Translations under genes and position numbers: made by a program
DNA from: Breoghania sp037026715
GTDB lineage: Bacteria > Pseudomonadota > Alphaproteobacteria > Rhizobiales > Stappiaceae
Reading direction: 5' to 3'
Assembly: GCF_037026715.1 (NCBI RefSeq)
Contig: NZ_JBANCG010000011.1
Location: 1 to 64,000 of the forward strand
Length of the DNA: 64,000 nucleotides
Notes under the pieces: generated by a model
What the model saw: only the letters and a program-made list of their open reading frames with translations
The model's database searches: none
Told to the model about the DNA's origin: nothing
Shown here: positions 35,155 to 45,784 of the stretch, piece by piece
How the letters are laid out: each line of letters starts with the position of its first letter
Numbering within the stretch: the stretch's first letter is position 1

Positions 35155-38100
35155 ATGCGCATCGAACGGCGATACACGAGCGAGGGGCAATCCCCCTACG
35201 CGGCAATCGAGTTTCGCACCACCACGAGCGAGATCCGGAATCCGGACGGCTCGATCGTGTTCCATCTGGAAGACATTGCCGTCCCGGCGCAGTTCTCCCA
35301 GGTCGCGAGCGACATCCTGGCGCAGAAGTATTTCCGCAAGGCGGGCGTCCCGGCGCGCCTGAAGCGGGTCGAGGAGAATTCCGTCCCCTCGTGGCTGTGG
35401 CGCTCCGTCCCGGACGTGGACGCGCTCTCCGAGCTGGATGAGGATGCCCGCTTCGGCTCAGAAATGGATGCGCGGCAGGTCTTCGACCGTCTCGCCGGCA
35501 CCTGGACCTACTGGGGCTGGAAGGGCGGCTATTTCGACGGCGAGGCCGATGCCCAGGCCTTCTATGACGAGCTGCGCTTCATGCTGGCGACCCAGAAGGT
35601 CGCGCCGAACTCGCCGCAGTGGTTCAACACCGGCCTCTTCTGGGCCTACGGCATCGACGGCCCGGGCCAGGGCCACTACTATGTCGACCCCGAGACCGGA
35701 AAGCTGACCAAGTCCAAGTCGGCCTACGAGCACCCGCAGCCGCACGCCTGCTTCATCCAGTCCGTCGATGACGATCTCGTCAACGAGAACGGCATCATGG
35801 ATCTGTGGGTGCGCGAGGCGCGTCTGTTCAAGTACGGCTCGGGCACCGGCTCCAACTTCTCCCGCCTGCGTGGCGAGGGCGAGCGGCTTTCCGGCGGCGG
35901 CAAGTCGTCGGGCCTGATGTCCTTCCTCAAGATCGGCGACCGCGCGGCCGGCGCGATCAAGTCCGGCGGCACCACCCGCCGCGCGGCCAAGATGGTCGTG
36001 GTCGACATCGACCACCCCGATATCGAGGCCTACATCAACTGGAAGGTGCACGAGGAAGAGAAGGTCGCGGCCCTCGTCACCGGTTCCAAGACGGTCGCCA
36101 AGCACCTCAAGGCGATCATGAAGGCCTGCGTGAACTGCCAGGGCTCCGACGGCGACTGCTTCGACCCGAACAAGAACCCGGCACTGAAGCGCGAAGTGCG
36201 CGCGGCCAAGAAGGCACAGGTTCCCGAGAACTACATCAAGCGCGTCATCCAGTTCGCGCGTCAGGGCTATCACGACATCGAGTTCAAGACCTACGACACG
36301 GACTGGGATTCGGAAGCCTATCTCACCGTTTCGGGCCAGAACTCCAACAACTCCGTCTCGCTGCGCGACGAATTCCTGCGTGCGGTGGAAGCCGACGGCG
36401 ACTGGAACCTGATCCGCCGCATCGACGGCAAGGTGCACAAGACGCTAAAAGCCCGCGAGCTGTGGGACCAGATCGGCTACGCCGCGTGGGCATCCGCCGA
36501 TCCCGGCCTGCACTTCAACACCACCATGAACGACTGGCACACATGCCCGGCCGGCGGTCGCATCAACGCGTCCAATCCGTGCTCTGAGTACATGTTCCTG
36601 GACGACACGGCCTGCAACCTCGCCTCGCTGAACCTGCTCCAGTTCATGGACAAGGAAACGAAAGAGATCGAGACGGCGAATTACGAGCACGCGGTCCGGC
36701 TGTGGACCATCGTTCTCGAGATCTCCGTCATGATGGCGCAGTTCCCGTCCAAGCAGATCGCCAAGCAGTCGTACGAGTACCGGACCCTCGGCCTCGGCTA
36801 CGCCAACATCGGCGGCCTGTTGATGACCAAGGGCATTCCCTACGACAGCGACGAGGGCCGCGCCCTTGGCGGAGCGCTCACCGCGATCATGACCGGCGTG
36901 TGCTATGCGACGTCCGCCGAGATGGCGAAGGAGCTCGGCCCCTTCCCGCAGTACGCACCCAACCGGGACAGCATGCTGCGCGTCATCCGCAACCACCGTC
37001 GCGCCGCACGCGGCGAGGCCGGCGGCTACGAGGGACTGGCCGTCAATCCGGTTCCGCTCGACCACGGCGCCTGTTCCGACCAGACCCTTGTCGAGCGCGC
37101 CGTCGCCGCCTGGGATCGCGCGCTGGAACTCGGCGAGGCCCACGGCTATCGCAATGCGCAGGTCTCCGTCATCGCGCCGACCGGCACGATCGGCCTCGTC
37201 ATGGACTGCGACACCACCGGCATCGAACCCGACTTCGCGCTTGTGAAGTTCAAGAAGCTCGCCGGCGGCGGCTACTTCAAGATCATCAACCGCGCCGTGC
37301 CGGAAGCGCTGCGCACGCTCGGCTACACCGAGGCCCAGATCGCCGAGATCGAGGCCTATGCGGTCGGCCACGGCTCGATCGATCAGGCGCCGGCGATCAA
37401 CACCGCGACGCTGAAGGCCAAGGGCTTCTCCGACGCCACGATCGCGACGATCAAGGGCGCGCTGAAGCAGGCCTTCGACATCAAGTTCGTGTTCAACCGC
37501 TGGACCATCGGCGACGAGCAGATGGCGGCGCTCGAAGTCCCGCAGGAAAAGCTCGACGACGCGGAGTTCGACCTCCTCACCCACCTGGGCTTCTCCCGGA
37601 AGGAGATCGAGGCGGCCAACATCCACGTCTGCGGTGCGATGACGCTGGAAGGTGCGCCGCACCTGAAGGACGAACACCTCGCGGTCTTCGATTGCGCCAA
37701 CCCGTGCGGCAAGATCGGCAAGCGGTATCTCTCGGTTGAAAGCCACATCCGCATGATGGCGGCGGCCCAGCCGTTCATCTCCGGCGCGATCTCCAAGACG
37801 ATCAACATGCCGAACGATGCGACGGTTGAGGACTGCAAGGAGGCCTACATGCTCTCCTGGCGTCTCGCTTTGAAGGCGAACGCACTTTACCGCGACGGCT
37901 CCAAGCTCTCCCAGCCGCTCAACGCATCCCTCATCGCCGATGAAGACGACGAGGAGGACGCGGTGGAGGAACTGGCCGCCCTGCCCGTTGCCGCGCAAGC
38001 CGCGAAGGTTGCGGAAAAGATCGTGGAGCGCATCGTCTACGAGCGCGAGCGCGAGCGGGAAAAGATGCCCGACCGGCGCAAGGGCTACACCCAGAAGGCC

Positions 38101-38877
38101 GTCGTCGGCGGTCACAAGGTGTATCTGCGCACGGGCGAATACAATGACGGCCGGCTCGGCGAGATCTTCATCGACATGCACAAGGAAGGTGCCGCCTTCC
38201 GCGCGATGATGAACAACTTCGCCATCGCCATCTCGCTGGGCCTCCAGTACGGCGTACCACTGGAGGAATATGTCGAGGCCTTCACCTTCACCCGGTTCGA
38301 ACCGGCCGGCATGGTGCAGGGCAACGAGGCGATCAAGAACGCGACCTCGATCCTCGACTATGTCTTCCGCGAGCTGGCGGTCTCCTATCTCGGCCGCACG
38401 GATCTCGCCCACGTCAATCCGGACACGATCGGCAACACCGTGATGGGCGACGGCGAGAAGGAAGGCCAGTCGGGCCAGATGATCGTCTCCAAGGGCCTGG
38501 TGCGCGGCCATACGGACCGCTTCCGCCTGATCGGCGGTTCCGGCGAGCCGGCGGGTGCGGCCAAGCAGACCACGCCCAAGGCTTCCTCGGCACCGGTCAC
38601 TTCGATCGCCCGCGGCGGCGCGGCAACGGCCTTCAAGCGCGACCTCGACACCGAGGAAGCCCCGGAGACGACCGTTCAGGGTGAGACGCAGGTGGAAACG
38701 GCACCGCAGGCGGAGGCTGCCCAGGCGGCCAAGGCCACCGTTGCCCAGCGCGTCGCCCAGGCCCGCATGAAGGGGTATGAAGGCGAAGCCTGCTCGGAAT
38801 GCGGCAACTTCACGATGGTGCGCAACGGCACCTGCCTGAAGTGCGACACCTGCGGCGGCACCAGCGGCTGCAGCTGA
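35155..38877 (+). CDS. nrdJ: Class II adenosylcobalamin-dependent ribonucleotide reductase
   Basis: The 1240-residue product is a long class II RNR. It has an N-terminal extension with TTTSEIRNPDGSIVFHLED, the catalytic NPCSEYMFLDDTACNLASLNL region (radical Cys and partner Asn/Glu), NPCGKIGKRYLS, and a C-terminal Zn-ribbon (CSECGNF ... CLKCDTCGGTSGCS). It reduces ribonucleotides for DNA synthesis and needs vitamin B12. GAGGGGG stands 7 bases before the ATG at 35155; a GTG-free upstream frame from 35101 is less likely. No class I nrdAB genes are seen in the window. A strong terminator follows. Confidence 0.96.
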   Translation: MRIERRYTSEGQSPYAAIEFRTTTSEIRNPDGSIVFHLEDIAVPAQFSQVASDILAQKYFRKAGVPARLKRVEENSVPSWLWRSVPDVDALSELDEDARFGSEMDARQVFDRLAGTWTYWGWKGGYFDGEADAQAFYDELRFMLATQKVAPNSPQWFNTGLFWAYGIDGPGQGHYYVDPETGKLTKSKSAYEHPQPHACFIQSVDDDLVNENGIMDLWVREARLFKYGSGTGSNFSRLRGEGERLSGGGKSSGLMSFLKIGDRAAGAIKSGGTTRRAAKMVVVDIDHPDIEAYINWKVHEEEKVAALVTGSKTVAKHLKAIMKACVNCQGSDGDCFDPNKNPALKREVRAAKKAQVPENYIKRVIQFARQGYHDIEFKTYDTDWDSEAYLTVSGQNSNNSVSLRDEFLRAVEADGDWNLIRRIDGKVHKTLKARELWDQIGYAAWASADPGLHFNTTMNDWHTCPAGGRINASNPCSEYMFLDDTACNLASLNLLQFMDKETKEIETANYEHAVRLWTIVLEISVMMAQFPSKQIAKQSYEYRTLGLGYANIGGLLMTKGIPYDSDEGRALGGALTAIMTGVCYATSAEMAKELGPFPQYAPNRDSMLRVIRNHRRAARGEAGGYEGLAVNPVPLDHGACSDQTLVERAVAAWDRALELGEAHGYRNAQVSVIAPTGTIGLVMDCDTTGIEPDFALVKFKKLAGGGYFKIINRAVPEALRTLGYTEAQIAEIEAYAVGHGSIDQAPAINTATLKAKGFSDATIATIKGALKQAFDIKFVFNRWTIGDEQMAALEVPQEKLDDAEFDLLTHLGFSRKEIEAANIHVCGAMTLEGAPHLKDEHLAVFDCANPCGKIGKRYLSVESHIRMMAAAQPFISGAISKTINMPNDATVEDCKEAYMLSWRLALKANALYRDGSKLSQPLNASLIADEDDEEDAVEELAALPVAAQAAKVAEKIVERIVYEREREREKMPDRRKGYTQKAVVGGHKVYLRTGEYNDGRLGEIFIDMHKEGAAFRAMMNNFAIAISLGLQYGVPLEEYVEAFTFTRFEPAGMVQGNEAIKNATSILDYVFRELAVSYLGRTDLAHVNPDTIGNTVMGDGEKEGQSGQMIVSKGLVRGHTDRFRLIGGSGEPAGAAKQTTPKASSAPVTSIARGGAATAFKRDLDTEEAPETTVQGETQVETAPQAEAAQAAKATVAQRVAQARMKGYEGEACSECGNFTMVRNGTCLKCDTCGGTSGCS

Positions 38878-38953
38878 GGCCCCGACACCTCGGTGTTTGT
38901 CTGAGATAGCAAAGGATGGTCTGAGAAACCGGGCCCATTCTTCCAGCCAAATG

Positions 38954-38990
38954 AAAACCCGCCGATCGGATCCGATCGGCGGGTTTTCTT
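38954..38990. terminator. Bidirectional terminator after nrdJ
   Basis: A perfect 34-base palindrome (17-base arms, centred at 38970/38971): A4-CCCGCCGATCGGA and its complement, ending with GGGTTTTCTT. A-tract before and T-tract after the GC stem allow it to end transcription from both strands, 77 bases after nrdJ. Confidence 0.92.
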
Positions 38991-39153
38991 ATTCTTGGCC
39001 CATCGCTCACGCTGACGTTCCCTCGCAAGATAGCGGGCCCGCGAAGGGCGAAAGGGAAGCATTGAGCTCGATATGCTTTTCCGGGAAACGACGCCGGACA
39101 GACGGCTCCCGCGTACAGGTCCCGAATGGCCTTCTAACGTCGCCTGGCGGACG

Positions 39154-39645
39154 CTATTTCACCAGGAATACCGATAACCCAAAGCCCTGGCTGTGCATGT
39201 CGACATAGCCGTTGGTAAAATCAAAGAAATAGAATGCGTTGGGCACCATCGCTTCCGTCGACGTCCAGAAAGCAGCTCCTTCACCAAAGTCGGAAGCCGC
39301 GACATCGGGGAAAACGGTGCTGTCGATCTTTGGACCCTCGCACGTATCTACAAGCAGGGTTCCCAGTTCCTCCCCTGTCGGAACACGCCAACCATTTCCT
39401 TCTTTCCTCGCGTATTCCAGCGCCTCATTCAGCCCAAGGCCGAGGGGGTCTCCCAAACAGCGCTTTTCCTGCGGGGCCCACCGCATGCCAATCGCGCACC
39501 GTTTCCAGGTCAAACCATGTTTCTGGTCGATCGCCTCGTCGCCACGCAGGACAAAACCCGCACCATTACCTTTGACGCAGGCTCCATGAGCGGAGATTGG
39601 AAGAATAAGCACGAAAACCGCGCTTAAAATAACTCGTAACTGCAT
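39154..39645 (-). CDS. Exported DUF1566 (Lcl-like) protein
   Basis: A 163-residue protein with an N-terminal signal peptide (MQLRVILSAVFVLILPISAHG, cleavage near residue 21) and the DUF1566 pattern GWRVPTGEELGTLLVD ... FWTSTEA. Four or more cysteines probably form disulphides in the periplasm or on the surface. Such proteins belong to a family linked to C-type-lectin-like folds, with unknown binding function. The gene is less GC-rich than its neighbours and lies in a patch with repeats, so recent acquisition is possible. Confidence 0.75.
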   Translation of the reverse strand: MQLRVILSAVFVLILPISAHGACVKGNGAGFVLRGDEAIDQKHGLTWKRCAIGMRWAPQEKRCLGDPLGLGLNEALEYARKEGNGWRVPTGEELGTLLVDTCEGPKIDSTVFPDVAASDFGEGAAFWTSTEAMVPNAFYFFDFTNGYVDMHSQGFGLSVFLVK

Positions 39646-40013
39646 GCGAATTTACGTTCCTGCATTGGTTCATATTGCGGATCCTGAGTGGTGAAATAAG
39701 GATCAATCGGGTGGATTTATGGCGGGGGTCACCACCCATCTGACGGCCGCGAGGCAAAACCTTGCGCGGCTGCAGGAGATATCCACAACGGCTTCTCCGG
39801 CACCCGTCACCGATGGGCTCTCGGCACATCACCCCGACGGACGCTTCCCATGGGCGGGCCGATGCGATCGCCGTTTTCTTGCCCGAGCAATGCGTGCCCC
39901 GGAGGCCAATGCGGAGAAGCCGCCAACAGATGGAACCCCATCGCTGCAGGCGAACCATTGGCCTCCGGCAAATGCGCCGCAGCCCAATGGTTCCGCACAT
40001 TGAGATCCAGTGA
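39646..40013. other. Intergenic patch with nested inverted repeats
   Basis: No reliable gene is seen. GGAGGCCAATG (39901-39911) and CATTGGCCTCC (39956-39966) are perfect inverted copies. GAACCATTGG (39953-39962) pairs with CCAATGGTTC (39984-39993). The two repeats share the middle arm, so they can form alternative hairpins. They may be part of a small palindromic element or of a lost mobile sequence. Confidence 0.45.
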
Positions 40014-40226
40014 CTACAGGAACGGCCGCCTGCTCAATTCGTAACCAGACATGACTATTTTCTTTGCATAAATTTCATTCTCAACTCCATCCAGGCAACA
40101 TTCCACACAAACATCGTGGCGATCGAAATTTCTTCTGACACTTATAATCTCTGATTTACAGTTTGATTTCTGATATTTAACACCAAATTCCGCGACATTT
40201 AACATCGATGCCGCAAGACACGCCAC
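40014..40226 (-). CDS. Possible small hypothetical protein
   Basis: An open frame of 70 residues, or 63 from an ATG at 40205, in a patch clearly richer in A+T than the rest of the window. The amino-acid mix is protein-like (alternating charged and hydrophobic residues, three Cys in VCVECC) but matches no family I know. No clear ribosome-binding site was found. It may be a real gene, a gene fragment or chance. Confidence 0.25.
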   Translation of the reverse strand: MACLAASMLNVAEFGVKYQKSNCKSEIISVRRNFDRHDVCVECCLDGVENEIYAKKIVMSGYELSRRPFL

Positions 40227-40275
40227 GATTGCCTAAAAGTGAGCCTTGCGCGGCGGAGATCGCGCCTCACACAAT

Positions 40276-40298
40276 GGAACCAATCGAAATTGGTTTCC
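40276..40298. promoter_or_regulatory. Candidate operator of the GntR regulator
   Basis: GGAACCAAT (40276-40284) and ATTGGTTTCC (40289-40298) form an inverted repeat with one extra T, 17 bases before the regulator ATG. ATTGGT/ACCAAT half-sites are common for FadR-type GntR proteins. The position fits autoregulation of the operon. Confidence 0.5.
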
Positions 40299-40314
40299 CA
40301 AAGGCCTCCTTCTC

Positions 40315-41017
40315 ATGCCGGACGACAGACCGACCCGACGGAATTCCAGCCTTGCTCTGGAGCGGCTCAGGATCCTCGTCGATCAACTGCATCGTCAGGG
40401 GCGCGACCAGCTTCCCACCGAGCGCGACCTGGCTGACGAGATCGGCGTTGGGCGCCGTGCCGTACGTCGGGCGCTGGAGGTGCTGGAGACCGAGGGTCGC
40501 ATCTGGCGGCGTCAGGGAGCCGGCACGTTCATCGGCGAGGAACCGGCACGGCCGGAGGAAGACCTGCGCGCCCTTCCGGAGACCACCAACATGCTGGAAG
40601 TGATGGAGGTGCGCTTGCGCATCGAGCCGGCGCTTGCGCAGCTCGCCGCGCTCAGGGCCACCCCGGCCGACATCGCAGGTATGCGCCATCTGGCGGAGAA
40701 GGTTGCCGCCGCCGACGACATGGACGGTCGCGAGCTCTGGGATGGCGCCCTGCACAGGGCGGTTGCCGCCGCCGCGGGAAATACCTTGTTCCTCGCGCTG
40801 TTTGATGTGGTCGACCGCGTTCGTCAGGACGACTCCTGGCGTCACGTACGCGAGGCACTGCGCACCGAACAGACCATCGAACGCTACAAGATGCAGCACG
40901 TCCAGATCCTTGATGCCATTGAGCGGCGAGATCCCGTCGCCGCGGAAACCCTCATGCGTCAGCACCTGCTGGCCCTGCAGGAACGCCTGTTGTTTCGCAC
41001 CCGGGAGGATGCGGTCG

Positions 41018-41028
<11 letters not shown>
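40315..41028 (+). CDS. FadR-type GntR-family regulator
   Basis: A 237-residue repressor-type protein: N-terminal winged helix (LERLRILVDQL ... LPTERDLADEIGVGRRAVRRALEVLETEG, about 15-60) and an all-helical FCD ligand domain (about 90-225) with the His/Asp residues that often bind a metal (AAADDMDGRELW, LHRAV, HVQILDAI). It leads a peptide/gamma-glutamyl operon and probably controls it. Its 3' end overlaps the first transporter gene by 11 bases. Confidence 0.9.
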
Positions 41029-42027
<999 letters not shown>

Positions 42028-42031
<4 letters not shown>

Positions 42032-43203
42032 GCGCCGTGACCACATCCGAAAAGACGGTGGACCGTCCGCTTCCGCCGCGCGCGCCGCACATTCTGGAGA
42101 CCCGCGACCTCGTTCGCCATTTTGCCGCCGACGGCTCGCTCTTTGGCGAAAAGGCCGTGGTGCGGGCGGTCGATGGCGTGACACTTGGGGTTCATCGCGG
42201 CGAAACGCTGTCGATCGTGGGCGAAAGCGGTTGCGGCAAGTCGACCCTCGCGCGGCTCCTGGTGCGTCTGATCAAGCCCACCTCCGGGGAAATCCTCTAC
42301 AAGGGCCGCGACATCAGCGCGCTTTCGGAACGAGAGATGCGCGCCCTGCGCCGCGATCTCCAGTTCGTCTTCCAGGATCCGTTCTCCTCGCTCAACCCGC
42401 GCATGACCGTGGGCGCGATCATCGAGGAACCGATGCGCGTGCACCGGATCGGCACGCGAGGCGAGCGGCGGCGCCGCGTCCGCGAGCTTCTGGCCCGTGT
42501 CGGTCTGCGCCCGGAATTCGCCGACCGTTATCCGCACGAGTTTTCCGGCGGCCAGCGTCAGCGGATCGGCATCGCCCGCGCGCTTGCGAGCGGCCCGACC
42601 GTGCTGATCGGCGACGAGCCCGTCTCCGCCCTCGATGTCTCCATCCAGGCCCAGGTCATCAACCTCTTGGAAGATCTGAAGGAAGAGTTCGACCTCACGC
42701 TCATCCTGATCGCCCACGACCTGGCCGTCATCCGCCACATGAGCGACCGTGTCGCCGTGATGTATCTGGGCGAGATCGTCGAGCTGGCCGATACCGACGC
42801 GCTCTACGACCGGCCGCACCATCCCTATACGCAGGCGCTGATGCGCGCGATCCCGGTTCCCTCGCCACACGCGCGGGACATGGTCGCGGAGATCACGGGC
42901 GACGTCCCCTCCCCGCTGGCGCCGCCCTCCGGCTGCCGCTTTCACACCCGCTGCCCGCACGCCACAGAGCTTTGCGCGCAGAAGAAGCCGCATCTCGAAG
43001 CCTCCGGCGGCAACCGCTTCGTCGCCTGCCACCACTGGCGCAGCGTCGAGGAGAGCGCGGCAGGGTTGAGCGAGGAGCCCGCCCGTCCGGCCAACGCCGC
43101 GCACCGGCTCGCCCTTTACAGGGCCTGGACAAAGAAGCAGGGCCAAACCCCGGCAAGCAAGAACCCGGAAAATCAGGCCCCAACCGTTCCTTCAGAGGAG
43201 TAG
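42028..43203 (+). CDS. Oligopeptide ABC transporter ATPase (DppF/OppF type)
   Basis: A 391-residue ATPase: Walker A GESGCGKST, signature FSGGQRQRI, Walker B LIGDEPVSALD, followed by the CRFHTRCPHATELC motif of the Opp/Dpp group. The last 50 residues, rich in polar residues, are an extra tail. It forms a heterodimer with the preceding ATPase; its stop lies 5 bases before the binding-protein ATG. Confidence 0.93.
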
Positions 43204-43208
43204 ACGGA

Positions 43209-44717
43209 ATGAACAGGAAGTTTCTGGCAACGCTCTTGCTGAGCGTTGCCGCCATGACGGGTCAGGCATTTGCCCATGACCTCAAGATCGCGCTGCAATC
43301 CGATGCCGACGTGCTCGATCCCGACCAGTCGCGCACATTTGTCGGCCGCATTGTCTACACCTCGCTGTGCGACAAGCTCGTGGACATCACGCCCGGCCTC
43401 AAGATCATCCCGCAGCTCGCGACCGAATGGTCGTGGAGCGACGAGGGCAAGACGCTGACCATGAAGCTGCGCGAGGGCGTCACGTTCCACGACGGCGAGC
43501 CTTTCAATGCCGAGGCCGTCGCCTACAATATCAATCGCTCCAAGACGCTGCCCGAGTCGCGTCGCAAATCCGAGCTGACCTCGGTGGAGTCGACCGAAGT
43601 CGTGGGCGACTACGAGATCAAATTCCATCTTAAGCAGCCCGATGCCACGCTCATGGCGCAGCTCGCCGACCGCGCGGGCATGATGATCGCACCGCAGGCC
43701 GCGGAAAAGGAAGGCGCAGACTTTGGCGCGAATCCGGTCTGCTCGGGCCCCTTCAAGTTCAAGGAACGCGTCGCCCAGGATCGCATCGTGCTGACGAAGT
43801 ACGACAATTACTGGAACGCCGACAAGTTCCACTTCGACAACGTCACTTTCCTTCCGATCCCCGACACCACCGTGCGTCTTGCGAACCTTCGCTCGGGCGA
43901 TATCGACATGCTGGAGCGTCTGGCGGCGACCGACCTTGCCTCCGCCAAGGCCGATCCCAACCTGAAGGTGGAAGCGGCGACGTCGCTCGGCTACCAGGGC
44001 ATCACCATCAACACCGGAAACGGTGAAAACGCAAAGACGCCAATTGGCGAAGACAAGCGCCTGCGTCAGGCTCTTTCGCTTTCCTTCGACCGCGACGCCC
44101 TGAACCAGGTCGTTTTCGAGGGCGCCTTCCAGCCTGGCAACCAGCCGGTCTCGCCGTCGAGCCCGTGGTACGACGAAAGCCACCCGGTCCCCGCGCGCGA
44201 CGTGGAGAAGGCCAAGGCGCTTCTTAAGGAAGCCGGTTTCGATCGTCTGGAAATCGAGATGGCCGTGCCCAACAACCCGGTTCAGACCCAGGTCGTGCAG
44301 GTGCTTCAGGCCATGGCGGCAGAAGCCAACATCGATATCAAGATCGTGTCCAAGGAATTCGCAAAGCTGCTTTCCGACGACAGTTCCGGCGCGTTCATGA
44401 CATCGCAGATCGGCTGGTCGGGCCGCGTCGATCCCGATGGCAACATCCACGGCTTCGTTACCTGCAAGGCCGGCCTGAATGACAGCGGCTACTGCAATCC
44501 CGAAGTCGACAAGCTGCTGAACGCAGCGCGCAGCGCCTCCGACGACGAGACGCGCAAGAAGGACTACGACGCCGCGAACGCCATCCTTCTGGACGAACTC
44601 CCGATCATCTACCTCTATCACGAGAAGTGGATCTGGGCGATGAACAAGAAGCTTGAGGGCTTCACCGCCTATCCCGACGGGATGATCCGGCTGGAGAACG
44701 TCACCTACGCGGACTAG
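43209..44717 (+). CDS. Peptide ABC transporter substrate-binding protein
   Basis: The 502-residue protein has a Sec signal peptide (MNRKFLATLLLSVAAMTGQAFA) and an SBP family 5 fold: DPDQSRTFVGRIVYTSLCDKL, LREGVTFHDGEPFNAEAVAY, and the family motif of YDNYWNADKFHFDNV. No lipobox, so it is a soluble periplasmic protein. It probably binds peptides or gamma-glutamyl compounds such as glutathione, given the downstream enzyme. A strong hairpin after it may raise its mRNA level. Confidence 0.92.
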   Translation: MNRKFLATLLLSVAAMTGQAFAHDLKIALQSDADVLDPDQSRTFVGRIVYTSLCDKLVDITPGLKIIPQLATEWSWSDEGKTLTMKLREGVTFHDGEPFNAEAVAYNINRSKTLPESRRKSELTSVESTEVVGDYEIKFHLKQPDATLMAQLADRAGMMIAPQAAEKEGADFGANPVCSGPFKFKERVAQDRIVLTKYDNYWNADKFHFDNVTFLPIPDTTVRLANLRSGDIDMLERLAATDLASAKADPNLKVEAATSLGYQGITINTGNGENAKTPIGEDKRLRQALSLSFDRDALNQVVFEGAFQPGNQPVSPSSPWYDESHPVPARDVEKAKALLKEAGFDRLEIEMAVPNNPVQTQVVQVLQAMAAEANIDIKIVSKEFAKLLSDDSSGAFMTSQIGWSGRVDPDGNIHGFVTCKAGLNDSGYCNPEVDKLLNAARSASDDETRKKDYDAANAILLDELPIIYLYHEKWIWAMNKKLEGFTAYPDGMIRLENVTYAD

Positions 44718-44772
44718 GACGCCCGTCCGCGCGCCGGGACCCGACCTGGACGCCAAGTAGTCTCCAACTGTT

Positions 44773-44798
44773 CCGGGGTGCCCTCAAGGGTGCCCCGG
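44773..44798 (+). other. Intercistronic hairpin after binding-protein gene
   Basis: CCGGGGTGCCC (44773-44783) and GGGTGCCCCGG (44788-44798) pair except for a two-base internal loop, around a 4-base loop. No T-tract follows, so it is more likely a stabilising or attenuating stem between the binding-protein gene and the permeases than a full terminator. Confidence 0.65.
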
Positions 44799-44836
44799 AC
44801 CTCTCCAATGGCCCGTAAGGCGCATCGGATACAGCC

Positions 44837-45784
44837 ATGCTGTCCTACATTCTACGCCGGCTCGCGATCGCGATCCCGACCCTGATCCTCGTCTCGATGT
44901 TCATCTTCACGCTGCAGAAGATCCTGCCCGGCGATCCGGCTATTGCACTCGCCGGCGAGGAACGCGATCCCGCGGCTCTGGAGTTCATTCGCGAGAAGTA
45001 CAAGCTCAACGATCCGGTCTACGAGCAATATCTCGCGTGGGCAGGCTCGGCGTTGAAGGGCGACCTCGGCATTTCGTTGCGCACCAATCAGCCCGTGACG
45101 GAACTGATCGGCCAGAAGCTGCCGGTGACGATTCAGCTCGCCGTGATGGCCATCATCATCGCCTTCATCATTGGCATTCCGATGGGCGTGCTGTCGGCCG
45201 TCAAGAAGGGAACGGTGTTCGACTACATCGCCAATATCGTCGCCTTGTCAGGGCTTTCCATTCCAAACTTCTGGCTCGGCATCATGCTGATCCTGCTGGT
45301 ATCGGTGAACCTCGGCTGGCTGCCGGCCTCCGGCTACGTCTCCCCGTTCATCGATCCGCTGCACTCGCTCGAAACCATGCTCATGCCCGCCTTCGTGCTC
45401 GGCACGGCGCTCGCCGCGACATTGATGCGCCACACGCGCTCCGCCATGCTGGGCGTGCTCAGGGCCGACTACGTGCGCACCGCCCGCTCCAAAGGCCTGG
45501 GCGAGACCGTCGTCGTCATCAAGCACGCCTTCCGCAACGCGCTGCTGCCGATCGTCACCATGACCGCGCTGCTGTTCGGCGAGTTGCTCGCCGGCGCGGT
45601 GCTGACCGAGCAGATTTTCACCATTCCCGGTTTCGGCAAGCTCATCGTCGATGCCGTCTTCACCCGCGACTACGCCGTCGTTCAGGGCGTGGTGCTGTGC
45701 ACCGCCGTCGGCTACCTCGTCATCAATCTCGTGGCAGATATCGTCTACTTCCTTCTCAACCCGCGCATGAGGAGCGTGCTGTGA
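44837..45784 (+). CDS. Peptide ABC transporter permease (DppB type)
   Basis: The 315-residue membrane protein has six predicted helices. The EAA-type loop ARSKGLGETVVVIKHAFRNALLPIV is present, as is the N-terminal LRRLAIAIPTLILVSMFIFTLQKILPGDP of DppB/GsiC-type permeases. It pairs with the next permease; the genes overlap by 4 bases. Confidence 0.94.
   Translation: MLSYILRRLAIAIPTLILVSMFIFTLQKILPGDPAIALAGEERDPAALEFIREKYKLNDPVYEQYLAWAGSALKGDLGISLRTNQPVTELIGQKLPVTIQLAVMAIIIAFIIGIPMGVLSAVKKGTVFDYIANIVALSGLSIPNFWLGIMLILLVSVNLGWLPASGYVSPFIDPLHSLETMLMPAFVLGTALAATLMRHTRSAMLGVLRADYVRTARSKGLGETVVVIKHAFRNALLPIVTMTALLFGELLAGAVLTEQIFTIPGFGKLIVDAVFTRDYAVVQGVVLCTAVGYLVINLVADIVYFLLNPRMRSVL

Noticed and set aside
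36445..38511. Long minus-strand open frame within nrdJ
   Set aside because: Shadow of nrdJ; composition is biased and no family motif is present.
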